From NCBI GenBank assembly GCA_949300365.1, contig CASGEC010000001.1, forward strand, positions 150,545 through 214,544: DNA of 64,000 bases, given 5' to 3'. Below are positions 1 to 9,932 of the stretch, one piece after another. The stretch is from an uncultured Bacillota bacterium. GTDB lineage: Bacteria; Bacillota_I; Bacilli_A; RFN20; CAG-288. The translations under genes and the position numbers were made by a program. Below the pieces are notes generated by a model, which did no database searches, had not been told where the DNA came from, and saw only the letters and a list, made by a program, of their open reading frames with translations. The stretch's first letter is position 1. Every line of letters starts with the position of its first letter.

Positions 1-16
1 TCCTTAAAACGGATTG

Positions 17-424
17 CTATTTGCGGATTCCAAGACGGCTTGAAATGGCTTTTCCGCACAGCTGGCCCAAGAAGCAGCCAAGAAGGCAGAGGGTAACCGA
101 AAGCAGGACATAGAGGGAGCCAGTCAGGAAACGCTTGTTCTCGAAGAGTTTCATCGCATCCAGGGAGAAGCTTGAGAAAGTCGTGAATCCACCCATCAGT
201 CCGATCTTTCCAAAGGTCGTCCATCTCTCCTTGAGAACCTTCTCCCCGATAAGGCTGTCCAGTAGGCCGATGAGGAAGGAGCCGACGAAATTGATGAGGA
301 AAGTAAGAAGCGGAAATCCGCCTAGGCTCTCGGAATGGAAGGGAATCAGGGTCACGCCATAGCGGGCAAGGGCACCGAGGCCTCCACCGACGAATACGCA
401 GAGAATATCAATAAGGACAGTCAT
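17..424 (-). CDS. fluC: Fluoride-specific channel FluC (CrcB)
   Basis: This 135-residue protein exports fluoride passively across the cytoplasmic membrane; the family works as a dual-topology dimer. Four hydrophobic segments are visible, with the glycine-rich GGGLGALARY near the N terminus and the family signature GGFTTFSSF near residue 82. I start it at the ATG at 424, which has AAGGAG seven bases upstream; an upstream in-frame extension to 475 has no ribosome site. Bacillota often carry two crcB genes in tandem, and a partner could lie beyond the window edge. I found no fluoride riboswitch-like sequence in the short leader. Confidence 0.93.
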   Translation of the reverse strand: MTVLIDILCVFVGGGLGALARYGVTLIPFHSESLGGFPLLTFLINFVGSFLIGLLDSLIGEKVLKERWTTFGKIGLMGGFTTFSSFSLDAMKLFENKRFLTGSLYVLLSVTLCLLGCFLGQLCGKAISSRLGIRK

Positions 425-484
425 GTCAGGACTCCTTTCTGAAGCGATTAGGCAGGAAGAACTTAACGGGATCACGAATCGAAA

Positions 485-513
485 TTGAAAATGCGAGAAG
501 GAGCTGGTAGAAT
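485..513 (+). promoter_or_regulatory. Promoter of tRNA-Thr
   Basis: TTGAAA and TAGAAT are separated by 17 bases and lie 16 bases upstream of the tRNA. The predicted start falls about ten bases before the mature 5' end, as expected for a tRNA leader. Confidence 0.75.
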
Positions 514-529
514 GTTTTCTGCTTGATTT

Positions 530-605
530 GCCAACTTAGCTCAGCTGGTAGAGCAACTGATTTGTAATCAGTAGGTCGTAGGTCCGATCCCTATAGTTGG
601 CACCA
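530..605 (+). tRNA. tRNA-Thr (anticodon UGU)
   Basis: The sequence folds into a full cloverleaf. The acceptor is GCCAACT paired with AGTTGGC, the anticodon arm ACTGA/TCAGT carries loop TTTGTAA with anticodon TGT, and CCA is encoded at 603-605. The T loop reads TCCGATC, so position 55 is C instead of the almost invariant T; the T stem GTAGG/CCTAT is intact. A terminator hairpin follows directly. Confidence 0.95.
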
Positions 606-615
606 TCGTCAATCC

Positions 616-644
616 CGGTCGATGCTTGGCATCGGCCGTTTTTT
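616..644 (+). terminator. Rho-independent terminator after tRNA-Thr
   Basis: A 10-bp stem (CGGTCGATGC against GCATCGGCCG, one G-U) with a 3-base loop is followed by six T. It touches the stop codon of the convergent small gene. Confidence 0.85.
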
Positions 645-894
645 ATCTTCTCTTGTAGATATGCCCGAGAATGTCCTTAAGGACAAGGAAGGCATCGACA
701 CGGGAATAGCCGTTTTCCTTCTGGAGACGATCAAGAAGAGCGACAAGCTCGGGAACAAAGCTTTCGACGTCGACCTCGTCGGGATAACGGGACAGGATGG
801 GATATTTCTTCTTCCAGATGGCATCCCAATCGGTCTTGGCGATGGCGTCGTCATCCGTGGCAAGGATCTCTTTTTCGATTTTTTCCTGGTTCAT
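643..894 (-). CDS. Small conserved-looking protein, function unknown
   Basis: This 83-residue acidic protein has no signal peptide, membrane segment or motif that I recognise. It is predicted to be mostly helical and contains WDAIWKKKYPIL and a C-terminal YKRR. The start at 894 is well supported by AAGGAGG overlapping the stop of the methyltransferase gene 11 bases upstream, so the two are surely cotranscribed and probably translationally coupled. Position after an rRNA methyltransferase hints at a translation-related role, but nothing in the sequence shows it. Confidence 0.75.
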   Translation of the reverse strand: MNQEKIEKEILATDDDAIAKTDWDAIWKKKYPILSRYPDEVDVESFVPELVALLDRLQKENGYSRVDAFLVLKDILGHIYKRR

Positions 895-904
895 GTTTTC
901 CTCC

Positions 905-2185
905 TTAGTGAACCTTGGCTCTTAAGCCCTTGGGCAGATAGTTCTTCAGCCTTCTTCCTACCTTCTTTGAAAACCCTAGGGGGACATCTAGGTATGAAAG
1001 GATATAAAGGCCATCTTTTCCTTGATAGTCTGTCGGGATTTCCTCTCCGGCATAATAGCGGATAGCCGCTTCCTTTGTCAGCGGAATCCTTTCGAACTCC
1101 GTGGCGATCTTGGCATAGCCGTGGTCGTATGGGCATTTAGGATGTTCGGATGTGTCATAAAGCGGGATGCCCGGGCGGAGGAAAGGCAATCTTGAAGTGG
1201 AAAGGGGAAGGTGTTTTGTCAAGTAGCCATTTGTCTTTGTCTTATAGAGCCGGTAGCCATCGACAGGCGATTTCTCCCTTGTCTTGGCCTCTTCTCTTTC
1301 CTTTGTCGGCGTTCCTTCCTTCTTCAGGAAGCAGAAGTAGATACCTTCTCCTTTGAAGATGCCCGGCAGGAGATGATAGCCGTAATCCTTCCTAACGACA
1401 GACTTCTCCACTGGGACTTGGACTTCCTTAATATCTTTATGCCGATTGAGGAAGGCCTTGATCTGTCCATCGTCCTCCTCATAGGAGAGGGAGCATGTGG
1501 AATAGGCAAGGATCCCTCCTTTGGCTAGAAGGGAATAGGCTTTTTCGAGAAGTTGTTCCTGGATGGGAAGAAGTCTATCGACTTTCTTTTGGGACCAGTC
1601 CTCAAGCATCTTCCTTTCCTTGCGGATCATGCCGCTTCCGGAACAGGGCGTATCCAGGATGACAAGGTCGAAGGCTTCAACAAGATCCAAAGAGAGAGGA
1701 TCAAGCGCCATGGTCTTGATGTCCAGTCCTATGCGTTCGATGTTCCGATTCATTTCCTTGGCCCGATCAATGGCGATGTCGTTAGCCACGATGTCGATAT
1801 CCGGACGGCGGATCTTCAGGGAAATGCTCTTTCCGCCAGGGGCGGCACACATATCCAAGGCCAAGGCGTTTTCGCCAACGATGCTTCGAAGCCTTTCGGT
1901 CATATAGGCGCTTGAGGCATCGAGGATATAGAAGAATCCAGCATGGTGAAGAAGAGAGCTTCCCATAGGTTCCTTTTCCTTATCGAAATAGAAATAGCAC
2001 TTGTCAAATTTACTTTTTTGGACAATACCTTTCTCTAAAAAGGCCTTTTCGATTGTGCTTGTTTTGCTAGTAACAAAGCCATTGAAGGCCGGTTTGTCCA
2101 ATTGTTCTGAAAATGTGGAAACTATGCTGTTTTTGCAGTAAACGGACAGGATTTCGCAGAGCGCTTTTGCTTTCGGATTCTCCAC
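905..2185 (-). CDS. RsmF/NOL1-type rRNA cytosine-C5 methyltransferase
   Basis: This 426-residue enzyme transfers a methyl group from S-adenosylmethionine to a cytosine in rRNA. The SAM-binding motif is MCAAPGGKS near residue 110. The two catalytic cysteines sit in DTPCSGSG and YSTCSLSYEEDD. The C-terminal part, ending KNYLPKGLR, resembles the RNA-binding extension of RsmF/YebU-like proteins. The start is GTG at 2185 with GAGGTGA seven bases upstream. It leads a two-gene operon with the small downstream protein. The exact target nucleotide cannot be read from sequence. Contrast the dead RsmB homologue at 61327. Confidence 0.92.
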   Translation of the reverse strand: MENPKAKALCEILSVYCKNSIVSTFSEQLDKPAFNGFVTSKTSTIEKAFLEKGIVQKSKFDKCYFYFDKEKEPMGSSLLHHAGFFYILDASSAYMTERLRSIVGENALALDMCAAPGGKSISLKIRRPDIDIVANDIAIDRAKEMNRNIERIGLDIKTMALDPLSLDLVEAFDLVILDTPCSGSGMIRKERKMLEDWSQKKVDRLLPIQEQLLEKAYSLLAKGGILAYSTCSLSYEEDDGQIKAFLNRHKDIKEVQVPVEKSVVRKDYGYHLLPGIFKGEGIYFCFLKKEGTPTKEREEAKTREKSPVDGYRLYKTKTNGYLTKHLPLSTSRLPFLRPGIPLYDTSEHPKCPYDHGYAKIATEFERIPLTKEAAIRYYAGEEIPTDYQGKDGLYILSYLDVPLGFSKKVGRRLKNYLPKGLRAKVH

Positions 2186-2210
2186 GGGACTTCACCTCGA
2201 TATATTTTTT

Positions 2211-2240
2211 AGGACAAATTCTAGTCAAAAGAATTATAAT
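2211..2240 (+). promoter_or_regulatory. Likely promoter of the Lys/Ala-tailed protein gene
   Basis: A perfect TATAAT at 2235-2240 lies 18 bases downstream of AGGACA (four of six matches). It is divergent from the methyltransferase gene, whose GTG start lies 26 bases away. Confidence 0.45.
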
Positions 2241-2275
2241 TATATATAAGCTCAACTCAAGGAGGACGTTCGAAT

Positions 2276-2761
2276 ATGGCTAAAGCTGCTACGAAGAAGA
2301 CTTCCGTGAAGAAGGCTACTGCTGCGAAAGTCGCCAAGAAGGCTGTCGAGGTCGTCGAGCCCGATACCGGCGAGGACCTCTACATCGTCATTGGAAGGGA
2401 GAGACATCAGTTTGCCTCCCAGACCAATCCTTTCTACGCCGTCAAGGAATACTTCTGGAGCGGCACCTTTACCAGCGGACTGGACATCAAGTTCGTCCAT
2501 GCCGATGGCAAGGAGGTTCCGACCCACCAGGATCGCAATTGCGGTTACACCCTTATCGGCAAGGCCAAGAGCTTCATCAAGGCCAACAAGGCATTGACGA
2601 CTCCCGGCGAAGCCAGCGACGATCAGGAATATGTCTACATCAACGAGCATTCCACACTCACCTATGTCGGCGAGACAGGCAAGCACACCCTCTATGTTCG
2701 CGTCTACGACAACCTCTCCGGCACCGACAACGATCGTTGGGTCGTCGTCTATCTCGACTAA
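2276..2761 (+). CDS. Hypothetical protein with basic Lys/Ala tail
   Basis: This 161-residue protein has two parts. Residues 1-26 are Lys/Ala/Val-rich (MAKAATKKTSVKKA...), like a histone-type or nucleic-acid-binding tail. Residues 35-161 form a hydrophilic, beta-rich domain rich in Tyr, Thr and Asp, with RHQFASQTNPFYAVKEYFW and an ending DNDRWVVVYLD. No signal peptide or membrane segment is present. AAGGAGG ten bases before the ATG and a following terminator show a well-expressed single-gene unit. I do not recognise the family; a DNA- or RNA-associated role is only suggested by the tail. Confidence 0.8.
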   Translation: MAKAATKKTSVKKATAAKVAKKAVEVVEPDTGEDLYIVIGRERHQFASQTNPFYAVKEYFWSGTFTSGLDIKFVHADGKEVPTHQDRNCGYTLIGKAKSFIKANKALTTPGEASDDQEYVYINEHSTLTYVGETGKHTLYVRVYDNLSGTDNDRWVVVYLD

Positions 2762-2783
2762 GGGAAGACAAGGCTTCTTCATC

Positions 2784-2812
2784 TGCCGTCTCTGAAAGGA
2801 GGCGGCATTTTC
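2784..2812 (+). terminator. Rho-independent terminator
   Basis: A 9-bp stem (TGCCGTCTC with GAGGCGGCA, one G-U), a 6-base loop and TTTTC follow the Lys/Ala-tailed protein gene. Confidence 0.8.
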
Positions 2813-2817
2813 AGTTG

Positions 2818-2826
2818 TGGTATAAT
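2818..2826 (+). promoter_or_regulatory. Extended -10 promoter of pdp
   Basis: TGGTATAAT (TGn plus perfect -10) lies 28 bases before the pdp ATG. No good -35 box is present, as usual for extended -10 promoters. Confidence 0.6.
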
Positions 2827-2854
2827 TGAGGCATTCAGAAAAGAGGTGCCGCAT

Positions 2855-4189
2855 ATGATCATGACGGAACTTATCGAGAAAAAGAAGAATGGCGGAAAGC
2901 TCACCCGGGAGGAAATCAACGATATCATCGACGGGTATTGCAAGAACGGAATCCCCGACTACCAGATGTCCGCCCTGCTCATGGCCATCTGCTTCCGCGG
3001 CATGACGGAGGCGGAGACCTTTTATTTGACGGAGAGCATGCTCAATTCCGGAAAGGCCCTTGACCTTTCCTCGATTCCCGGCATCAAGTGCGACAAGCAT
3101 TCCACAGGCGGTGTCGGTGACAAGACGTCCCTTGTCCTCTGCCCCCTTGTCGCTTCCCTTGGCGTCAAGGTTGCCAAGATGTCCGGAAGGGGACTTGGCT
3201 TTACCGGCGGAACATTGGACAAGCTGGAATCGATTCCCGGCATGCGCGTGAACCTGACTCCGAGCGAGTTCTTCGAGACGGTCAAGAAGGTCGGCATGGC
3301 CATTGTCGGCCAGAGCGCGGAACTCGTTCCGGCAGACAAGAAGCTCTATGCCCTTCGCGATGTCACGGCAACGGTCGATTCCATTCCCTTGATCGCCTCC
3401 TCGATCATGTCCAAGAAGCTGGCCTCCGGTTCCGATTGCATCCTGTTGGACGTCAAGTACGGAAAGGGCGCCTTCATGCCGACGAAGGAGAAGGCCGAGG
3501 CCTTGGCCAAGGAGATGGTCCGCATCGGCGAGCATTTCGGCAAGGATACCCGTGCCGAGATCACTTCCATGGAACAGCCATTGGGCTTTGCCATCGGAAA
3601 CATCCTCGAAGTGGAGGAGGCCATCGACACGCTCCATGGCAAGGGACCGAAGGATTTCGTCGATCTCATTCTCCACAGCGGCACGACGATGCTTCTCCAG
3701 TCCAAGCTCTATGACAATGCCGAGAAGGCAAAGAAGGCCCTTCTTGCCAATCTGGAAAACGGCAAGGCCTACCAGGTCTTCAAGGATTTCGTCAAGGCCC
3801 AGGGAGGCGATGTCAGCTATCTGGACGATCCTACGAAATTCCCCAAGGCCCTCTATTCCTTCCCCATCAAGTCCCTCAAGAGCGGCTATGTGAAAGCCAT
3901 CGATGCCTTGGACCTGGGATTGATATCCATGGAACTTGGCGCCGGAAGGGAAAAGAAGGAAGACGTCATCGATCCGACGGCGGGTATCGTCCTTGCCAAG
4001 AAGGTCGGCGATGTCGTCAGCAAGGGAGACCTGTTGATGACCCTCTATACCGAAAGGGCCAATATGCGCGACCTTGTCTCCCGTGCCCTTGGGGACTATG
4101 AATTCTCCGATACGGAGACGACCTCCCTTCCCGTCGTCGAAGAGTGCATTCGCATGGAAGGGGATGACTTCATCATCGAAAAGGATTGA
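2855..4189 (+). CDS. pdp: Pyrimidine-nucleoside phosphorylase
   Basis: This 444-residue cytoplasmic enzyme splits uridine, thymidine or deoxyuridine with phosphate into the base and (deoxy)ribose-1-phosphate, a salvage reaction. The family signature runs through KHSTGGVGDKTSL and SGRGLGFTGGTLDKLES (residues 80-125), which bind phosphate and substrate. Length fits the family (about 433). I chose ATG 2855 because AAGAGGTG at 2841-2848 is correctly spaced for it; the GTG at 2846 lies inside that ribosome site. The ABC-F gene starts two bases after its stop, so the pair is cotranscribed, though no functional link is known. Confidence 0.95.
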   Translation: MIMTELIEKKKNGGKLTREEINDIIDGYCKNGIPDYQMSALLMAICFRGMTEAETFYLTESMLNSGKALDLSSIPGIKCDKHSTGGVGDKTSLVLCPLVASLGVKVAKMSGRGLGFTGGTLDKLESIPGMRVNLTPSEFFETVKKVGMAIVGQSAELVPADKKLYALRDVTATVDSIPLIASSIMSKKLASGSDCILLDVKYGKGAFMPTKEKAEALAKEMVRIGEHFGKDTRAEITSMEQPLGFAIGNILEVEEAIDTLHGKGPKDFVDLILHSGTTMLLQSKLYDNAEKAKKALLANLENGKAYQVFKDFVKAQGGDVSYLDDPTKFPKALYSFPIKSLKSGYVKAIDALDLGLISMELGAGREKKEDVIDPTAGIVLAKKVGDVVSKGDLLMTLYTERANMRDLVSRALGDYEFSDTETTSLPVVEECIRMEGDDFIIEKD

Positions 4190-4191
4190 GT

Positions 4192-6093
4192 ATGCCCGTT
4201 CTTCTCTCTGTCAGCAATCTCACGAAGGAATTTTCGGGTGAACGGCTTTTCGAGCCTGTCTCCTTTGCCATCCGCGACCATGACAGGATGGCGATCCTCG
4301 GCGGAAACGGCCAAGGAAAGTCGACCTTGATCAAGATGATCCTCGGCCAGGTGGAGAAATCCGGCGGGGATGTCGTCTTTTCCAAGGGCATCCGCGTCGG
4401 CTATCTTTCCCAGGACGTCATCGAGAACCCGGAGAACACGCTCTACGAAGAGGCCTTGACCGTCTTTTCGGACCTCATCCAGGAGGAAAGGAAAATCAAC
4501 GACCTCCTGGAAAAGATTTCTGCCAATCCCAACGACGAAAAGCTCTTGGAGGAGTATTCGACAAAGGAGACGCGCTTTTCCGCCATGGGCGGATATGACT
4601 ATCGCTACCGGATCGCGATGATCCTGAACATGTTCTCCTTTTCCAAGAAGGACTACGACAGGAAGATTTCGACCTTCTCGGGTGGAGAGAAGACAAGGGT
4701 TGCTTTTGCTAAGCTTCTTCTCATCAATCCCGATATTCTTATTTTGGATGAACCGACAAACCATCTCGACATTATTTCAATAGAGTGGCTTGAGGATTAC
4801 CTCAGTGAGTATTCCGGTAGCGTCCTTTTTGTCAGCCATGACATCGCCTTCGTCAAGAAGATCGCCAATAGGATTTTGGACGTCGACAACCACGTCTTCA
4901 CGCTCTACAACTGCACCTATGACAACTTCGCTCGGGAGAAGAAGGAAAGATACGAGAATGCCCTTGAGCAGTTCCGCAACCAGGAGGAAGAGAAGGAGAA
5001 ACTGAAAAGGTTCATCGCCTTCTATATGCCTAAGCCCCGCTTTTCCTCTAGGGCCCAGGACAGGGTGAAGAAGCTTGCCCGTCTGGAGCAGAACGCCATT
5101 GCCGATCCCCATCACAAGGAAAGGAAGCTCTCCATCGCCCTCAATGGCGAGACCAGGGAAGGAAAAAGGCTTCTGGATTTCGATGCTGTCGCTATCGGCT
5201 ATGACAAGCCGCTTATCGAGGATATTTCCTTTTCCCTCTTCGGCAAGGACCACTTGGCCATCATGGGAGCTAACGGCATCGGAAAGTCGACCTTCGGCAA
5301 GGTCCTTCTGAATGAGCTTGAGCCACTCTCCGGGAAAATCCGCCGTTATTTCTCTCTCTCGATGGGTGTCCTACGCCAGGATATCCGCAGCTACAAATCG
5401 GAAGAGACCCTCTTCCAGCATTTCCGGAATCTCTATCCCAGGAAATCCAACCAGGAAATCTACGATGGCCTAGGACGCTATGCCTTCCACTACGAGGAAG
5501 CCAACGAGAAAAGGCTCTGCGACCTCTCCGGAGGCGAGCTCATGCGCGTCGAACTCTATCAGCTTTCCAACGAGAACTACGACCTCCTTCTTCTGGACGA
5601 ACCGACGAACCATCTCGACCTGCTTTCCATCTCGGAACTGGAGGAAGCCTTGGATAGCTATGAAGGAACCTTGGTCATCGTTTCCCACGACAGGGACTTT
5701 GTCGACAAGACCTGCGACAAGATCCTCTACCTCTATTCCGGAAAGGCCTACTATTTCAAGGGAAGCTATACGGAATTCCGCGAAGAGAAGCTGAAGGCCA
5801 TCATGGCAGAGGAGAAGGAGAAGATCGCCGCCGAGAACAAGGAAAGACGGCAGGAGACAAGGAAAGCAGCACCTACCCTTCCCGCAACGAGAACGCGCAA
5901 GACACGGGAAAGCCCGGAGAAGATCATGGAAAAGATCGACCGTCTGGAAGGGCGGAAGAAGGAACTCGACGAGGCCTGCTACAAAGAGGAGAACTACAGC
6001 GATCCGGAAAAGATGAAGGCCATCACCGCCGAGAGGGAAGACATCGATAGCAAGCTTTCCCTCCTTTACGATGAGCTTGAGAAGGCGATGTAA
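4192..6093 (+). CDS. ABC-F family ribosome-associated ATPase
   Basis: This 633-residue soluble protein has two ABC domains and no membrane segment, which defines the ABC-F class that acts at the ribosomal E site. Domain 1 has Walker A GGNGQGKST (near residue 39), signature FSGGEK and LDEPTNHLD. Domain 2 has GANGIGKST, LSGGE and a second LDEPTNHLD. The linker between them is charged and helical, and the last 90 residues look like a coiled coil. The start at 4192 has AAGGA six bases upstream, overlapping the end of pdp; TTG 4186 is a less likely alternative. It could be a housekeeping EttA/Uup-like factor or an antibiotic-protection factor; sequence alone does not decide. Confidence 0.9.
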   Translation: MPVLLSVSNLTKEFSGERLFEPVSFAIRDHDRMAILGGNGQGKSTLIKMILGQVEKSGGDVVFSKGIRVGYLSQDVIENPENTLYEEALTVFSDLIQEERKINDLLEKISANPNDEKLLEEYSTKETRFSAMGGYDYRYRIAMILNMFSFSKKDYDRKISTFSGGEKTRVAFAKLLLINPDILILDEPTNHLDIISIEWLEDYLSEYSGSVLFVSHDIAFVKKIANRILDVDNHVFTLYNCTYDNFAREKKERYENALEQFRNQEEEKEKLKRFIAFYMPKPRFSSRAQDRVKKLARLEQNAIADPHHKERKLSIALNGETREGKRLLDFDAVAIGYDKPLIEDISFSLFGKDHLAIMGANGIGKSTFGKVLLNELEPLSGKIRRYFSLSMGVLRQDIRSYKSEETLFQHFRNLYPRKSNQEIYDGLGRYAFHYEEANEKRLCDLSGGELMRVELYQLSNENYDLLLLDEPTNHLDLLSISELEEALDSYEGTLVIVSHDRDFVDKTCDKILYLYSGKAYYFKGSYTEFREEKLKAIMAEEKEKIAAENKERRQETRKAAPTLPATRTRKTRESPEKIMEKIDRLEGRKKELDEACYKEENYSDPEKMKAITAEREDIDSKLSLLYDELEKAM

Positions 6094-6342
6094 CGAGGAA
6101 ATTTCTTTATTTTGCTTCTTTCCTGTCGATGGAAACCCGATAGTAGAAGACGAAGATGCCTATGGATGCTATCAAAACAAGTCCGAAATCAAGATTCCTT
6201 TCCTTTTCCGTGGAAGCCTTTTGGAGGACAAGGCAGGGAAGAGGGAAACGTTTTCAAAGGACAAAATGGTTTCAAAGCTATACTTCTGTATATATAATAC
6301 TCTTTGCTTTAACGGCTTTTTTGCGTGAAGGGAGATACTGAT
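6094..6342 (+). promoter_or_regulatory. typA upstream region with promoter and cre-like site
   Basis: A perfect TATAAT lies at 6293-6298, 44 bases before the typA ATG; the -35 is weak. At 6243-6257 GGGAAACGTTTTCAA matches the catabolite-response-element consensus except at one end position (read on the minus strand TTGAAAACGTTTCCC). On the minus strand, codons ending about 6105 encode a short hydrophobic segment FGLVLIASIGIFVFYYR followed by a charged tail and stop, without a start codon; this may be a gene remnant. Confidence 0.45.
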
Positions 6343-8178
<1,836 letters not shown>

Positions 8179-8215
8179 GCCAATTCCGATCCGTTTCTGC
8201 TAGAATGGTAGGGAC

Positions 8216-9202
8216 ATGAAACGAGAAGTCATCGGCATCGATCTCGGCACGAGGAACACCGTCATCTATTCCGCCGGCAGGCGGCAGGTCGTTTTCAATG
8301 AGCCGACCGCCATCGCCCTGGACAGGAAGACAAGACAGGTCCGCGAAATCGGCTACCTCGCCGACGAGATCCAGGGGAAGACACCCTATAGCTACCAAGT
8401 CGTCTATCCGGTCCGCAACGGCATGATCCAGGATGTCTCTCTCTGCCATGAATTCCTTCTCCGCGCCTTAAATGACCTCGACCTTGGAAGGCGTAACTTC
8501 TCCATCGTCTTCATCGCCCCGAGCCGGACAAGCCAGGTCAATAGGGATGCCCTCACCGCTATCGGTGCTTCCCTGTTTGCCAAGGACATCTACATCGAAA
8601 GCGAAGCCAAGATCGCGGCCCTTGGTGTCGGGGACATGGCCTATGCACCGACGGCAACCCTCGTCGTGGATATCGGCGCCGGATATACGGACATCGCCAT
8701 GGTTTCCCTGGGTGAGGTTGTGATCGCCGACTCCCTCTTCATCGGCGGGGAGGACTTCGACAACGAGATCCGCCGCTATCTCCGCAGCCATCACCATCTC
8801 CTCGTCGGAAGCAAATCGGCCGAATATGCCAAGCTTCGCGTCGGCACCGTCCAGGAAAGGATGGATAACCGTCTTGTCGAAATCAAGGGAAGGGACACGA
8901 TCACGAACCTCCCCTCCTCCGTCATCCTCTCCTCCTATGAACTGAAGGAACTCTTCGAACCCCTCGCCGAAAGGATTGCCCTGAAGGTAGCGGATCTCCT
9001 TAGCCTTGTCCAGCCGGAGCTGATCACCGACCTTGTCCGCAACGGCATGCTCCTTGTGGGCGGCGGGGCGGCCCTACTGGGACTTCAGGAATATCTCGAG
9101 AAGAGTCTTTCCATGCCCATCCGCCGGGCAGACAGGCCGATGGATGCGATTGCCGGAGGATTCCTCCACTATATCGATCGTCTCGAAGAAAGGAAAAAAT
9201 AG
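8216..9202 (+). CDS. MreB-family actin-like protein
   Basis: This 328-residue actin homologue belongs to the MreB/Mbl group that guides cell-wall synthesis under the membrane. Phosphate-1 loop IGIDLGTRNTVIY is at residues 5-17, phosphate-2 VVDIGAGYTDIAMVSLG near 157-173, and the adenosine motif LLVGGGAALLGL near 281-292. The P1 loop has TRNT where canonical MreB has TANT. No mreC, mreD or rodA follows, so it may be a second paralogue. TGCTAGAAT at 8198-8206 resembles an extended -10, but it is so near the ATG that the TAGGGA ribosome site would not be transcribed; readthrough from typA is more likely. Confidence 0.88.
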   Translation: MKREVIGIDLGTRNTVIYSAGRRQVVFNEPTAIALDRKTRQVREIGYLADEIQGKTPYSYQVVYPVRNGMIQDVSLCHEFLLRALNDLDLGRRNFSIVFIAPSRTSQVNRDALTAIGASLFAKDIYIESEAKIAALGVGDMAYAPTATLVVDIGAGYTDIAMVSLGEVVIADSLFIGGEDFDNEIRRYLRSHHHLLVGSKSAEYAKLRVGTVQERMDNRLVEIKGRDTITNLPSSVILSSYELKELFEPLAERIALKVADLLSLVQPELITDLVRNGMLLVGGGAALLGLQEYLEKSLSMPIRRADRPMDAIAGGFLHYIDRLEERKK

Positions 9203-9205
9203 AAC

Positions 9206-9640
9206 ATGCTGACATTGAAGGAACTCAAGGTTGAGAAGATGAAGGCCCTCAAGGCCCACGACGAGAACAAGGGAAACGTCCTCGGCGTCCTCATCGCGGC
9301 CTTCCAGCTTGCCGAAATCGAAAAGAAGGCTGCCGGAAAGGAAATGGAAGAGGCCGATGTCCTGAAGATCCTCAACCATACTCTCAAGGAGCTTTCCGAC
9401 GAGAGGGCGATGTACCTCTCCGGAAACAAGGAAGAGGAAGTCCAGAACTGCGACGCCCAGATCGCCGTCGTCAAGTCCTACCTTCCGGAACTCATGAGCG
9501 AGGACGAGATCCGCAAAGTCATCGAATCCCTTCCCGACAAGTCCATCAAGTCCATCATGGTCGCCTTCAAGAAGGACTACAATGGCAAGGCCGACATGGC
9601 TCTCGTCAACAAGATCGCCCGGGAATACCAGGGAAAATAG
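9206..9640 (+). CDS. GatB/YqeY domain protein
   Basis: This 144-residue all-helical protein matches the YqeY family (about 147 residues), related to the tRNA-binding C-terminal domain of the amidotransferase GatB. Visible features are the N-terminal KVEKMKALKA, the central KEEEVQNCDAQIAVVKSYLPELMSEDEI and the C-terminal GKADMALVNKIAREYQ. The ATG follows the mreB-like stop by three bases, with AAAGGA upstream, so it is cotranscribed. Its cellular function is not established; a role in tRNA-dependent metabolism is only inferred from the domain. Confidence 0.9.
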   Translation: MLTLKELKVEKMKALKAHDENKGNVLGVLIAAFQLAEIEKKAAGKEMEEADVLKILNHTLKELSDERAMYLSGNKEEEVQNCDAQIAVVKSYLPELMSEDEIRKVIESLPDKSIKSIMVAFKKDYNGKADMALVNKIAREYQGK

Positions 9641-9652
9641 TTTTGTGTGCCA

Positions 9653-9681
9653 TTGACAAGGAATGGTTTGGAATTTAAACT
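9653..9681 (+). promoter_or_regulatory. Promoter of tRNA-Trp
   Basis: A perfect TTGACA and TAAACT are separated by 17 bases, with the predicted start about ten bases before the tRNA. Confidence 0.8.
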
Positions 9682-9697
9682 ATTCCTTGCCCGTTTT

Positions 9698-9771
9698 GGG
9701 GGAGTAGTTAAGTGGTATAACAGCGGTCTCCAAAACCGTTATCGAGAGTTCGATTCTTTCCTCCCCCGCCA
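9698..9771 (+). tRNA. tRNA-Trp (anticodon CCA)
   Basis: A complete cloverleaf has acceptor GGGGGAG/CTCCCCC, anticodon loop CTCCAAA with anticodon CCA, T loop TTCGATT, discriminator G and encoded CCA at 9769-9771. The T stem GAGAG/CTTTC has one G-U. Only UGG is read, consistent with TGA being a stop in this genome. Confidence 0.96.
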
Positions 9772-9785
9772 GTTTGCTTACATCC

Positions 9786-9825
9786 GAACCCTGTACCTTT
9801 ATCGTACGGGGTTCGTTTTTGTTTT
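9786..9825 (+). terminator. Rho-independent terminator after tRNA-Trp
   Basis: An 11-bp stem (GAACCCTGTAC with GTACGGGGTTC, one G-U), a 7-base loop and a T-rich tail GTTTTTGTTTT follow the tRNA. Confidence 0.9.
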
Positions 9826-9932
9826 GCAGGCTCCAAAAGGGGTCCACACTGCCGAAAGGACAGCGAAATCGTATGGGACAGTGCACGGGTATAAAAACGC
9901 TTCTCAAATCACATCATATTTGAGGTAACTTT

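Noticed and set aside
425..529. Fluoride riboswitch before fluC
   Set aside because: The leader lacks the conserved riboswitch core, and most of it is occupied by the tRNA-Thr promoter on the other strand.
2252..3676. Long open frame of 474 codons on the minus strand
   Set aside because: It is antisense to pdp, whose motifs are certain. Its His/Gly/Asp-rich composition is that of a mirror frame in GC-biased DNA.
9698..9771. Mollicute-type code with TGA as tryptophan
   Set aside because: The only Trp tRNA here has anticodon CCA, and TGA terminates several certain genes (pdp, response regulator, rlmN).
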